A DNA stretch of 31,193 nt, from assembly GCA_964508185.1 (NCBI GenBank), contig CAZDSS010000019.1, forward strand, positions 1 to 31,193. Reading direction: 5' to 3'. The translations under genes were made by a program, and so were the position numbers. Under the pieces are notes generated by a model that saw nothing but the letters and a program-made list of their open reading frames with translations, was not told the origin of the DNA and did not search any database. Positions within the stretch are counted from its first letter, which is position 1; each line of letters starts with the position of its first letter. Source of the stretch: CAZDSS01 sp964508185 (GTDB lineage Bacteria > Pseudomonadota > Alphaproteobacteria > Sphingomonadales > Govanellaceae). Positions 23,133-30,370 of the stretch are shown here, piece by piece.

Positions 23133-24101
23133 ATGCATATGACGCAGTTTCTATCCAAGGCACGGTTCCGCAGTTCCGAATTCGGGCTGGTGATCTGCGG
23201 TGCGCCCTGGAGCGGCCGGGTGCCGCCGCTGCCCCGCGCCGTGGTCTTCGCGCTCCGCGAGGGCGGCTGCTGGCTCGAGGTGGAGGGACAGCCACCACAA
23301 TGGCTGGAGGCCGGGGACGTGGCGCTCATCCCGCGCGGCGCGGCCCATCGCCTCTGCTCGGCGCTCGACGCCGTCGACGAACCGGTGACGGAGTTGATCC
23401 GGCGGCGGCCCCTGGCAACCTACATGATGCGCCATGGGGGGGACGGGCCGCGCACCGTCTTTTGCGCCGCCATCGGCGCCTGGGACGATGTGGCCCGGGC
23501 CACCGTCGCCCGCATCCTGCCCGAGGTGCTGGTGGTGCGGCGGGAGGAGTTCGGAAGGGATTCCGAAACGGAAACCATCACCGCCCTGCTCGAACGCGAG
23601 GCCCGCAAGGCGCGGGAAGCCTGCCCGGTCATCGCCCACCGCCTGCTCAATCTGCTGCTCGCGGAAATCCTGTTCGCCCGCTTCAACGAGCCTGCCCTGC
23701 GCGCGGCGCTCGCCAAAAGCTTCGCCAAGCCGCAGATCGCCCGCGCATTGATGCTGATCCACGCATCTCTCGCCACCGACTGGACGGCGACCCATCTTGC
23801 GGAGCGGGTGGGCCTGTCGCGCTCCGCCTTCACGGTGGAGTTCCGCGCCGTCATGGGGATGCCGCCCGGGCGGTACATCACCCTTCACCGTCTGGACTCG
23901 GCCGCGTCCCTTCTCACCTCCACGCCCTACGACGTCGCCACCATCGCCGATCTCGTGGGCTATGCCTCGGTGCCGAGCTTCATCAAGGCCTTCAAGCGCT
24001 GCTACAACATGTCGCCCGGGCAATATCGCGACCATGCGCGGAAGACCGCCGGGCAGCCCGCGGCGGCCGTCAATCGAGACCCATGGCTCCTGGATTCATG
24101 A
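23133..24101 (+). CDS. AraC-family transcriptional regulator with a cupin-like sensor domain
   Basis: 322 residues from the chosen start. The N-terminal part (ALREGGCWLEVEGQPPQWLEAGDVALIPRGAAHRL) is the AraC_binding/cupin_6 layout. The C-terminal ~100 residues hold two helix-turn-helix motifs: TATHLAERVGLSRSAFTVEFRAVMGMPPGRYI and DVATIADLVGYASVPSFIKAFKRCYNMSPGQYR. GGGGAGG at 23118-23124 is 8 bases before the ATG at 23133; the ATG at 23109 has no such site. It is divergent from the HbpS-VanA-like operon and probably activates it. The 3' end overlaps the FAD oxidase gene by 32 bases in convergent orientation. Confidence 0.87.
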   Translation: MHMTQFLSKARFRSSEFGLVICGAPWSGRVPPLPRAVVFALREGGCWLEVEGQPPQWLEAGDVALIPRGAAHRLCSALDAVDEPVTELIRRRPLATYMMRHGGDGPRTVFCAAIGAWDDVARATVARILPEVLVVRREEFGRDSETETITALLEREARKAREACPVIAHRLLNLLLAEILFARFNEPALRAALAKSFAKPQIARALMLIHASLATDWTATHLAERVGLSRSAFTVEFRAVMGMPPGRYITLHRLDSAASLLTSTPYDVATIADLVGYASVPSFIKAFKRCYNMSPGQYRDHARKTAGQPAAAVNRDPWLLDS

Positions 24102-25674
24102 TCCGGCCGGGATCGATCATGGTCTTGAAGCCGTCGACCAGGCTCCATTCCGCGGCGGATGCAAGGGCGCCGCGATAATCGTAGTATTTCCCCGTCTGGA
24201 AATGCATGGGCGCCAAGCGATCCAGCGTTGCCACCATGCGCCGCCGCAAGTCGAGGGCATAGGCACGGCGTTCCTCGGCCGCGGGACGGCTACCCCACTT
24301 GTCGCGATTGGCGTCGGACAGGACGGACGCGCGCAAGGGGTTCATGCGGTCGTGCCAATAGAGGATGGGCTCCAGCCCGAACATGCCCTTGAAGGTGAGA
24401 AAGAGCCGCGTGGCAGTGACGCCATGACGCTCCATCTCCTCCCGGTTGGCGGCGAAAAAGGCGTCACAGGCGGTGACCAGATCGCTCGCCCGTCCCAAGG
24501 GCACGGTGAAGTTCGACGGGAAGGAACATTCCCCGTCGCGGCCCACGATCAACTTGTCGATGGGCACGAAGGGCTGGGCATGAACCACGATCCCCAGCGA
24601 CTCGTTGAGCCGCCGGCCGCCATGGCTCCGCATCACCCGGCGCACGGCGCGGGCGGCCCGGGCGGCGCTCGCCTGGTCATGGGCCTCGATCACAGTGAGG
24701 GTGGAATGGGGCCAAGGCTCGAGAAATTTCATGTTGCGCGACCGTGCGAGGGTCATGAGGGCGCGGGCGAACTGAATCCGTGACGGGAACGCCCCGTTGA
24801 GGGCGGCGATGAAAGCCCGGCGCTCCGCCGCGTCCGGTTGTTGGCCCGCAAAGACGCCATGGTGATAGCGCGAGAACGCCATGTTGGACGTGGTGACGCC
24901 GAGGCGTTCGGTGTCGCAGAGGGCTAAGGTCAGGTCCAAGGGGTCCTTGAAACCATGGCAGACGAAAGCGATGCCCCCCGGTCGCCGCTCCAGCCGGAAG
25001 CTCGCCTTGGTGCGGATGCCGAAGGCGGCGGCGTCATGGATGAAGACACCGGTGAAATCCGGCCCGAAGCCGCGGATGGTGGGACAGTCGGGTGAGGTGG
25101 CGCGGCCGCCGGTCTGGATCACGCGGCCATCGGGCAGGACCACCTCAAGCCCCAAAAGATGATCGCCGATCACGCCCCGGCCATGGCCGACGGCATTGTT
25201 GCCGAGGCCGCCGCCCACCGTCGCCTGGATCCCCGACATGGTGCCCTCGAAACCGATGCGATAGCCGGTGGGGGCCAGCGCCTGATGGATCTCGGCCCAG
25301 GTGACACCGGGCTCCACCGTGATCACCAGATTGTCGAGATCGATGTCGAGGATGCGGTTCATTCCGCGCATGTCGAGCAATACCGACCCAGGGCGCGACG
25401 GCACATAACCCAGCGTATAGGACATGCCGCCGCCGCGAGGGATCAACGGCACCTGGTACTGCGCCGCGGCAGTGACGATAGCAACCACGTCTTCGGTGCT
25501 CCGCGGCCTTAACACGGCGGCGGCACGCTCGCCCGCCATCTCGCTGAAATCCACCGACATGAGGTCAAGGAGACCCGGATCCGTGCTCACCCCGTCGGCA
25601 CCGAGGAGATCGCGCATCCGGCCGATGAAATCGCCAAGCGTGCCGCCCTCGGCAAACTGATCCCGCGGTCTCAT
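24070..25674 (-). CDS. FAD-binding oxidase/dehydrogenase (VAO/PCMH superfamily, lactate/glycolate-type)
   Basis: 534 residues. The FAD-binding PP loop is at about 79-87 (PRGGGMSYTLG, with a leucine where many relatives have a glycine after SYT). It is followed by MSGIQATVGGGLGNNAVGHGRGVIGDHLLGLEVVLPDG and TGVFIHDAAAFGIRTKASFRL, the typical arrangement of this superfamily. The C-terminus is FKTMIDPGRIMNPGAMGLD. It would oxidise a hydroxy acid, alcohol or phenolic side chain; which one is open. The start at 25674 has AGGAGGG and is better than the 25749 start, which would run through the operator. It is divergent from the bicupin gene. Confidence 0.85.
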   Translation of the reverse strand: MRPRDQFAEGGTLGDFIGRMRDLLGADGVSTDPGLLDLMSVDFSEMAGERAAAVLRPRSTEDVVAIVTAAAQYQVPLIPRGGGMSYTLGYVPSRPGSVLLDMRGMNRILDIDLDNLVITVEPGVTWAEIHQALAPTGYRIGFEGTMSGIQATVGGGLGNNAVGHGRGVIGDHLLGLEVVLPDGRVIQTGGRATSPDCPTIRGFGPDFTGVFIHDAAAFGIRTKASFRLERRPGGIAFVCHGFKDPLDLTLALCDTERLGVTTSNMAFSRYHHGVFAGQQPDAAERRAFIAALNGAFPSRIQFARALMTLARSRNMKFLEPWPHSTLTVIEAHDQASAARAARAVRRVMRSHGGRRLNESLGIVVHAQPFVPIDKLIVGRDGECSFPSNFTVPLGRASDLVTACDAFFAANREEMERHGVTATRLFLTFKGMFGLEPILYWHDRMNPLRASVLSDANRDKWGSRPAAEERRAYALDLRRRMVATLDRLAPMHFQTGKYYDYRGALASAAEWSLVDGFKTMIDPGRIMNPGAMGLD

Positions 25675-25689
25675 GAAACACCCTCCTGC

Positions 25690-25717
25690 TTGCATTCGTC
25701 TCGGCATTTGATAATAT
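25690..25717 (+). promoter_or_regulatory. Candidate promoter for the bicupin-hydrolase operon
   Basis: TTGCAT (25690-25695) and TAATAT (25712-25717) separated by 16 bases. The predicted start of transcription, near 25724, lies inside the palindrome of site II, so a bound repressor would block initiation. ATAATA at 25711-25716 gives TATTAT on the minus strand and may serve the oxidase gene. Confidence 0.4.
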
Positions 25718-25720
25718 GAG

Positions 25721-25733
25721 ATCGTACGACGAT
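25721..25733. promoter_or_regulatory. Putative GntR (FCD) operator, site II
   Basis: ATCGT-ACG-ACGAT, a perfect 5-bp inverted repeat with a 3-base centre, in the 74-base gap between the divergent FAD oxidase and bicupin genes. It fits the N-G-T-N3-A-C-N pattern of FCD-type GntR proteins, and one is encoded at 30371. Confidence 0.65.
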
Positions 25734-25748
25734 TCGGGAGATCAAGCA

Positions 25749-26648
25749 ATGCGCATCGTGCATGACCGCGACGTTCCGTTCAAAAGATCGGACACCAAAC
25801 ATCGCGAGCCCAATATCGAATTCAAACGCCTGCTCCAGGGCGTGCCGTGCTCGCCTCAGAACTACGAATTCACGCTGGCGCGCTCGCCGGGGCGCTTCAA
25901 GAGCCCGCGTCACCGCCATAACTTCGACCAGATCCGGCTCTGCCTTGAAGGCCGCTTCGGCGACGGCAAGGGGCTCGACCTCAATCCCGGCGAGGTGGGC
26001 TATTATGGCGAGGGCTCCTATTACTCCATTGATTCGACGGATTCCCTCGTTCTCCTGCTGCAGTTCGGCGGCGCCAACGGCGATGGGTTCACCCATTATT
26101 CGCAGCTGTTCCGCGCCTATGAGGAAATGATCAAGCTGGGCGAGTTCCGCGACGGCGTCTTCTATCGCCACCAGCGCAGCAACCTGCCGCCCGGGGTCAA
26201 GGCCAACCAGGACGGCTATGAGGCGCTGTGGGAGCATATCCACGGCAAGCCCGTGGTTTATCCGAAGCCGCGCTATCCCCACCCCGTGGTGATGAACCCG
26301 GCCAACGCAAACTGGCTGCCGGACCCCGACCAGCCGGGTGTGACACGCTGCACTCTCGGCGTCTTCACCGAGCGCCTGATCGCCATCGCCATGACCCAGG
26401 TTGCGGCGGGAGCGGCCTGGCATGAAAGCGCGCCCCAGGCGCCGCGGCTCCTCTATGTGCTCGAGGGCGAGGCAGTGCTCGACAGCGGTGAACGACTGCT
26501 CAAGGGGACGGCCATCGAACTTGCGGCTGGCGAGGATCTCCGGGCGACGGCTGAGACCGACCTCAAGGTCTATGCCATCACCCTCCCGTTCTTCACGGCC
26601 GAAGAGCTGGTCCAGGAGCGGGAAACGGCAGCGACGGCGGTGGTCTGA
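25749..26648 (+). CDS. Bicupin-domain protein
   Basis: 299 residues with two cupin-like halves. The first carries SPRHRHNFDQIRLCLEGRFG (H55, H57, Q61 as likely metal ligands), then LNPGEVGYYGEGSYYSID. The second (about 225-285) has GAAWHESAPQAPRLLYVLEGEAVL but keeps only one histidine, so a metal site there is doubtful. Cupins of this size include dioxygenases and isomerases as well as binding proteins; I cannot name the reaction. It starts after GGGAG close to the ATG. The stop and the next start share bases (TGATG at 26646-26650), so it is coupled to the hydrolase-fold gene. Confidence 0.75.
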   Translation: MRIVHDRDVPFKRSDTKHREPNIEFKRLLQGVPCSPQNYEFTLARSPGRFKSPRHRHNFDQIRLCLEGRFGDGKGLDLNPGEVGYYGEGSYYSIDSTDSLVLLLQFGGANGDGFTHYSQLFRAYEEMIKLGEFRDGVFYRHQRSNLPPGVKANQDGYEALWEHIHGKPVVYPKPRYPHPVVMNPANANWLPDPDQPGVTRCTLGVFTERLIAIAMTQVAAGAAWHESAPQAPRLLYVLEGEAVLDSGERLLKGTAIELAAGEDLRATAETDLKVYAITLPFFTAEELVQERETAATAVV

Positions 26649-27622
26649 TGACCGCCGCCCCCGTCGACGCCGCCCATCCGCCGGCGCTCGACGGCGAAGT
26701 GGCGGCCATGCTGCGCGGAATGCATGAAACACAGGTCTTCGGGGCGGGCTTCGACCCCGTGGCGTTCCGCGTGATGTTCGAACAGATCGCGCCCGGCATG
26801 TGGAACCCGGCGGCCCTGCCCGTCGGCGCCCTGCGCGATCTCACCATTCCAACGCCCGAGGGCGGGATCGCCGCCCGGATCTACTGGCCGGATGCGGCAA
26901 AACGTCCGCTCCCGGTCCTTTTGTTCTTCCATGGCGGCGGCTTCACCAGCGGCAGCGTCAATACGGCGGACGCTCATTGCCGCCATTTCTGCCGTACCGC
27001 TGAGACCATCGTGGTCAATGCAGACTACCGCCTGGCGCCCGAGCATCCGGTCCCGGCGGGACTTGAAGATGCGCTTGCGGCGACCGACTGGGTCGCGGCC
27101 CATGCGGCGGAGCTCGGCGGGGACCCCGCCCGGATCGCCATCGGCGGCGATGCCCCCGGCGCGACCTTTGCAACGGTCTGCGCGATCACCGCGCGGGATC
27201 GCGGCGGGCCATCCCTGATGTTCCAGCTGCTCCTCGGCCCGGCCACGGATTTCGTGGGCGTCTATCCTGAGAAAGAACGGAATTTGGCAATCGGCCCGGT
27301 GCCGGCGGCGGCGGTCGCGGCGCTCGAGGCCGCCTATCTGCCGGACCCCGCCATGCGCCATGACTGGCGTGCGTCGCCGCTTTTGACGCCCGATCTCTCA
27401 GGGCTTCCGCGCACCTTCATCCTGGCCGCCCAGTATGATTTCCTGCGGCCCGAGATCGACGCTTACGCGGCACGGCTCCGCGCGGCCGGCACCCCGGTGA
27501 TCCAGCAGACCTGGCCGGGCACGGTCCACAACTTCTTTTCCATGTGCGACCAACTGGAGATCGCCCGCGTCGCCATGCGCAATGCGGCGGAACAGCTGCG
27601 CATCGCTTTCCACGATTCCTGA
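26648..27622 (+). CDS. Alpha/beta-hydrolase-fold protein of the HSL group lacking the nucleophile serine
   Basis: 324 residues. The hormone-sensitive-lipase-group oxyanion motif HGGG is present (95-98, LLFFHGGGFTSGS), followed by ADYRLAPEHPVPAGLEDA, and the acid and base of the triad are in place: D264 in QYDFLRPEID and H294 in TVHNFF. However, the nucleophile elbow reads IAIGGDAPGATFAT instead of GDSAGG, so residue 169 (27152-27154, GCC) is alanine. It is therefore probably not a classical serine esterase: a pseudo-enzyme, a binding protein, or a changed chemistry. The reading frame is intact and coupled to the bicupin, so the change is not decay. I see no membrane segment or signal peptide. 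Confidence 0.85.
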   Translation: MTAAPVDAAHPPALDGEVAAMLRGMHETQVFGAGFDPVAFRVMFEQIAPGMWNPAALPVGALRDLTIPTPEGGIAARIYWPDAAKRPLPVLLFFHGGGFTSGSVNTADAHCRHFCRTAETIVVNADYRLAPEHPVPAGLEDALAATDWVAAHAAELGGDPARIAIGGDAPGATFATVCAITARDRGGPSLMFQLLLGPATDFVGVYPEKERNLAIGPVPAAAVAALEAAYLPDPAMRHDWRASPLLTPDLSGLPRTFILAAQYDFLRPEIDAYAARLRAAGTPVIQQTWPGTVHNFFSMCDQLEIARVAMRNAAEQLRIAFHDS

Positions 27623-27635
27623 ACCCGCCTCACCG

Positions 27636-27665
27636 CTCTCTCTCTCTCGCTCTCTCTCTCTCTCT
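27636..27665. repeat. CT dinucleotide repeat (microsatellite)
   Basis: About 15 CT units, interrupted once by CG, starting 13 bases after the hydrolase-fold stop. Long dinucleotide runs are uncommon in bacterial genomes of this base composition. It is outside coding sequence, so slippage would not shift a frame, but it would change spacing to the following hairpins. Confidence 0.9.
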
Positions 27666-27676
27666 GCCAAAAGCAA

Positions 27677-27708
27677 TGGCCTTTATGGTGAAGTCACCAT
27701 AAAGGCCA
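27677..27708 (+). terminator. Perfect 15-bp inverted repeat after the CT repeat
   Basis: TGGCCTTTATGGTGA and its complement are separated by only two bases (AG). The RNA would form a long, tight hairpin, with four or more bases forced open at the tip. There is no U-run after it; it could be a first terminator, an RNA-stability element for the upstream operon, or a transfer remnant. Confidence 0.5.
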
Positions 27709-27736
27709 AAGCTGATCGCGATTGCGAGAGGCTCGC

Positions 27737-27767
27737 GCCTGCGTTCGGAAGAACGCAGGCCGCTTTT
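27737..27767 (+). terminator. Intrinsic terminator between the hydrolase-fold and receptor 2 genes
   Basis: GCCTGCGTTC-GGAA-GAACGCAGGC, a perfect 10-bp stem with a GGAA loop, followed by CGCTTTT on the plus strand. It ends the bicupin operon; the receptor 2 stop (minus strand) lies at its edge, so it may also terminate that gene. Confidence 0.75.
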
Positions 27768-30156
27768 AGAACCGCCGCGTCACAGTGACGCCGTATTGCC
27801 GCGGCGCGCCGTAGTAGCCGGTGGCGATCCCGAAGGCGACGAAGCCGAAGGTCTTGTATTCCTCATCCGTGAGGTTGGTGCCGAAGACCGCCAGCTGCCA
27901 ATCCTCGTTGGGCGACAGGTAGGTCACCCGGGCATTCAGCAGGGTCAGCGAATTGTCGGCCACCGCCTCCACATTGGGGACGTTGGGATAGATCTTGCTG
28001 CGATGGTTGAGGTCGCCGCGCAACGTCAGGCTGCCCGCATTGCCGAGCGGCACCTCGTACTGGATGCCAAGGCTCGCTGTCCATTCGGGGGTCTGCGCGA
28101 ACTTGCTGTCCACCGAGAACGGAATCTGCGCGTTGGGGAAGCTTGCCGGCGGATTGAGCCGCTGGAATTCCGCGTCCACATAACCGAGGCTGCCGTCGAT
28201 GCGGAGACCAGGGGCAGGCACCGCCGTCAGTTCCGCCTCGAAGCCGCGGATCCGCGCTTCGCCCGCATTGACCGTGGGCGTATTCACGATCGCCCCGTCC
28301 GCCATCAGGACCGTCACCTGGATATTGTTGTAGTCGGTCTGGAACGCCGCCATGTTGAGACGCATGCGGTTGTCCAGAAGCTCGAGCTTGACGCCGAGTT
28401 CATAGGACGTGACGGTTTCGGGCTCGTAGGCGAGGGGCCCGGAGCTCGCCGTCAGGGCGCGGCCGTTGAAGCTGCCGCTCTTGTAGCCGCGCGACCAGGA
28501 ACCATAGAGGAAGATATCATCCGAGGCGCGATATTCGATACTGGCCTTGGGCGAGATCTCGTCCCAGCTGTCCTTGGCGCTCTTGACCGCGCCCGGCGGC
28601 AGGAAGGCCGGGATCGGACCCACGCCGGGAATATCCACCACCCCCTCCGCATAGACCGACGAGGGCGCGCCGCCGAGGAACGGATTGGCGATGAAATCGG
28701 CCTGGTCGGTGAAGCTTTTCTTGTCCTTGGAATAGCGGAGGCCACCCGTGACGCTGAGGGCGTCGGTCAAGCCAACAGTGACACTGGAAAAGGCGGCATA
28801 GGAATGGGTCTTGAGCGAGCTGTCGAGCTTGATCGCAGGGCCAAGGCCGGGCTGCATGAACCAGGCTTCGAACAGGACGTCGCTGGTCTCCCGGGCGTAA
28901 TAGCCGCCGATCAGCCACTGCACGCGCTCCCCAATATTGCCGAACAGCTGGAGTTCCTGGGAGAACTGGTCCGACTTGAAGTTGGATAACTGCTCGGCGA
29001 TCTGCAGCGGGCTGCCGTCATAATCGACGCCCGACAGGTCCTCCTGGTCACGATAGGCAGTGATCGAGCGCAGCGACACATCGCCCAAGCGCCAGTCCAC
29101 GGTGGCCGAGACGCCCCAGACATCGAGCGAGCCCGCATTGGGCCCGGTCGCCATGCTGTCATAGCCGCTCGCCCGTGCGAATGGCGTGCTGCAATTTGGT
29201 GCCGGAAAAGGGAATTCCGGGCAGGTCGGCGACCCGATCAGATAGGGCGTACCGAAACCGAAGGGCGGCGGCGGTGACGCCACGAAGTCGTTATACATGC
29301 GCAGGAGTTCGAAGTTCTCATCCTCCTCCACGATCCCGATCACGCGGTGGGGCACCGCCTTGTCGTCGCGGCTCGTGGCGTCCGCGGTCAGGAAAATGGA
29401 GAAATCCTCTGTGGGCGTAAAATTGAGAACGGCGCGGCCGGTAACCACGTCCTGGTCGCCCATGTCCTCGCCGGTGAGCAATCTCTTGCCATAACCGTCC
29501 TGCACCCGCCGCGCGCCCGAAACCGCACCCGCGAGCTTGCCCTCGATGATGGGGAATTCCAGATGTGCCGCCGCTTCGAAGCGGTCATAGTTGCCCACCG
29601 TCGCCTCCAGCTTGCCGCCGAACTCGCCCGTCGGCCGCTTGCTGGTGATGCTGATGGCGCCGCCGATGGTGTTGCGGCCAAAGAGCGTGCCCTGCGGCCC
29701 GCGCAGCACCTCGACCCGCTCCGGCTCCAGAAGGCCGAGGACGTTGCCGGTCTGGCGCGCGATATAAACGCCGTCCAGATAAACCGCGACCCCCGGGTCG
29801 GTGGTCGGCACGAAGTCGATCTGGCCGATGCCGCGAATGAAGAAACTGGCGGTTGCCGAGCCACCGGACGGCCCCGACGACACGTAAAGGTTTGGCGCAA
29901 CCCCCGAGAGGTCGGCGATATCGGTTATGGAGCGCATCTCGAGATTCTCGGTGCTGAAGGCGGCAACTGCCACCGGCACCGTCTGGATGCTCTCGTCCCG
30001 GCGCCGCGCCGTCACCACGATTTCCTCGAGCGATGCAAAGGCCCCATCCCCGTTGGCAGCCCATGCCGGGATGGTGGGGCAAGCGCTTGCAATGGCAATC
30101 GCCGCCGTGCCCACCCCGAGACGCAACTTGCCCGTAAACTTCCGGCCCTCGACCAT
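27766..30156 (-). CDS. TonB-dependent outer-membrane receptor 2
   Basis: 796 residues. Residues 1-33 are a signal peptide (MVEGRKFTGK, hydrophobic run, ending IPAWA). The plug starts at about 42 (SLEEIVVTARRRDESIQTVPVAVAAF) and contains RVEVLRGPQGTLFGRNTIGGAISI. The barrel ends in an aromatic residue (TVTRRF). It is of the same type as receptor 1 but clearly different in sequence, so it likely carries a different compound. The strong AGGGAGGG precedes the ATG. A TTGACA promoter and site III of the putative operator lie upstream, and the GntR gene is divergent. It probably imports the inducer or substrate of this catabolic unit. Confidence 0.9.
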   Translation of the reverse strand: MVEGRKFTGKLRLGVGTAAIAIASACPTIPAWAANGDGAFASLEEIVVTARRRDESIQTVPVAVAAFSTENLEMRSITDIADLSGVAPNLYVSSGPSGGSATASFFIRGIGQIDFVPTTDPGVAVYLDGVYIARQTGNVLGLLEPERVEVLRGPQGTLFGRNTIGGAISITSKRPTGEFGGKLEATVGNYDRFEAAAHLEFPIIEGKLAGAVSGARRVQDGYGKRLLTGEDMGDQDVVTGRAVLNFTPTEDFSIFLTADATSRDDKAVPHRVIGIVEEDENFELLRMYNDFVASPPPPFGFGTPYLIGSPTCPEFPFPAPNCSTPFARASGYDSMATGPNAGSLDVWGVSATVDWRLGDVSLRSITAYRDQEDLSGVDYDGSPLQIAEQLSNFKSDQFSQELQLFGNIGERVQWLIGGYYARETSDVLFEAWFMQPGLGPAIKLDSSLKTHSYAAFSSVTVGLTDALSVTGGLRYSKDKKSFTDQADFIANPFLGGAPSSVYAEGVVDIPGVGPIPAFLPPGAVKSAKDSWDEISPKASIEYRASDDIFLYGSWSRGYKSGSFNGRALTASSGPLAYEPETVTSYELGVKLELLDNRMRLNMAAFQTDYNNIQVTVLMADGAIVNTPTVNAGEARIRGFEAELTAVPAPGLRIDGSLGYVDAEFQRLNPPASFPNAQIPFSVDSKFAQTPEWTASLGIQYEVPLGNAGSLTLRGDLNHRSKIYPNVPNVEAVADNSLTLLNARVTYLSPNEDWQLAVFGTNLTDEEYKTFGFVAFGIATGYYGAPRQYGVTVTRRF

Positions 30157-30195
30157 GAAAGTCCCTCCCTGTTATTTCCCCGATGCCTCACCTTG

Positions 30196-30231
30196 CGGGA
30201 CGATGATTTATGCTATAATGATTTCGTCCCG
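30196..30231. promoter_or_regulatory. Inverted repeat CGGGACGA-N20-TCGTCCCG in the receptor 2 leader
   Basis: Two perfect 8-bp arms (30196-30203 and 30224-30231) around an AT-rich 20-base centre that includes TATAAT (30214-30219). In receptor 2 mRNA, it would be a 5'-proximal stem; as DNA, it could be a second regulator site. One arm is repeated at 23021-23028, close to site I. Confidence 0.4.
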
Positions 30232-30234
30232 TAA

Positions 30235-30249
30235 TATCGTCATACGATA
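30235..30249. promoter_or_regulatory. Putative GntR (FCD) operator, site III
   Basis: TATCGT-CAT-ACGATA, a perfect 6-bp inverted repeat with a 3-base centre. On the minus strand its first arm is the -10 element of the receptor 2 promoter, so binding there should repress transcription. It matches site II at every arm base of the shared ATCGT/ACGAT core. Confidence 0.7.
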
Positions 30250-30273
30250 ACGACATCAATTCGGGGTTGTCAA
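30244..30273 (-). promoter_or_regulatory. Candidate promoter of receptor 2
   Basis: A consensus -35 TTGACA (30268-30273 read on the minus strand) and -10 TATCGT (30244-30249) with an 18-base spacer; TTATCG at 17 bases is an alternative. The -10 coincides with one arm of site III. The leader to the ATG at 30156 would be about 80 bases and includes the 8-bp inverted repeat. Confidence 0.5.
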
Positions 30274-30313
30274 CGCCGCTGGTGCGGAACATGACATGAG
30301 ATGGTCGGCGCCT

Positions 30314-30341
30314 TTGTATTCGGCGGCAACGACGTTATAAA
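30314..30341 (+). promoter_or_regulatory. Candidate promoter of the GntR gene
   Basis: TTGTAT (30314-30319) and TATAAA (30336-30341) at a 16-base spacing; transcription would start near 30348, giving a short leader to the ATG at 30371. Site III lies 65 bases upstream of the -35, so direct steric autorepression from that site alone is not obvious. Confidence 0.4.
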
Positions 30342-30370
30342 CAGCGCAGTAGCGTAACCTGAGGAAAAAC

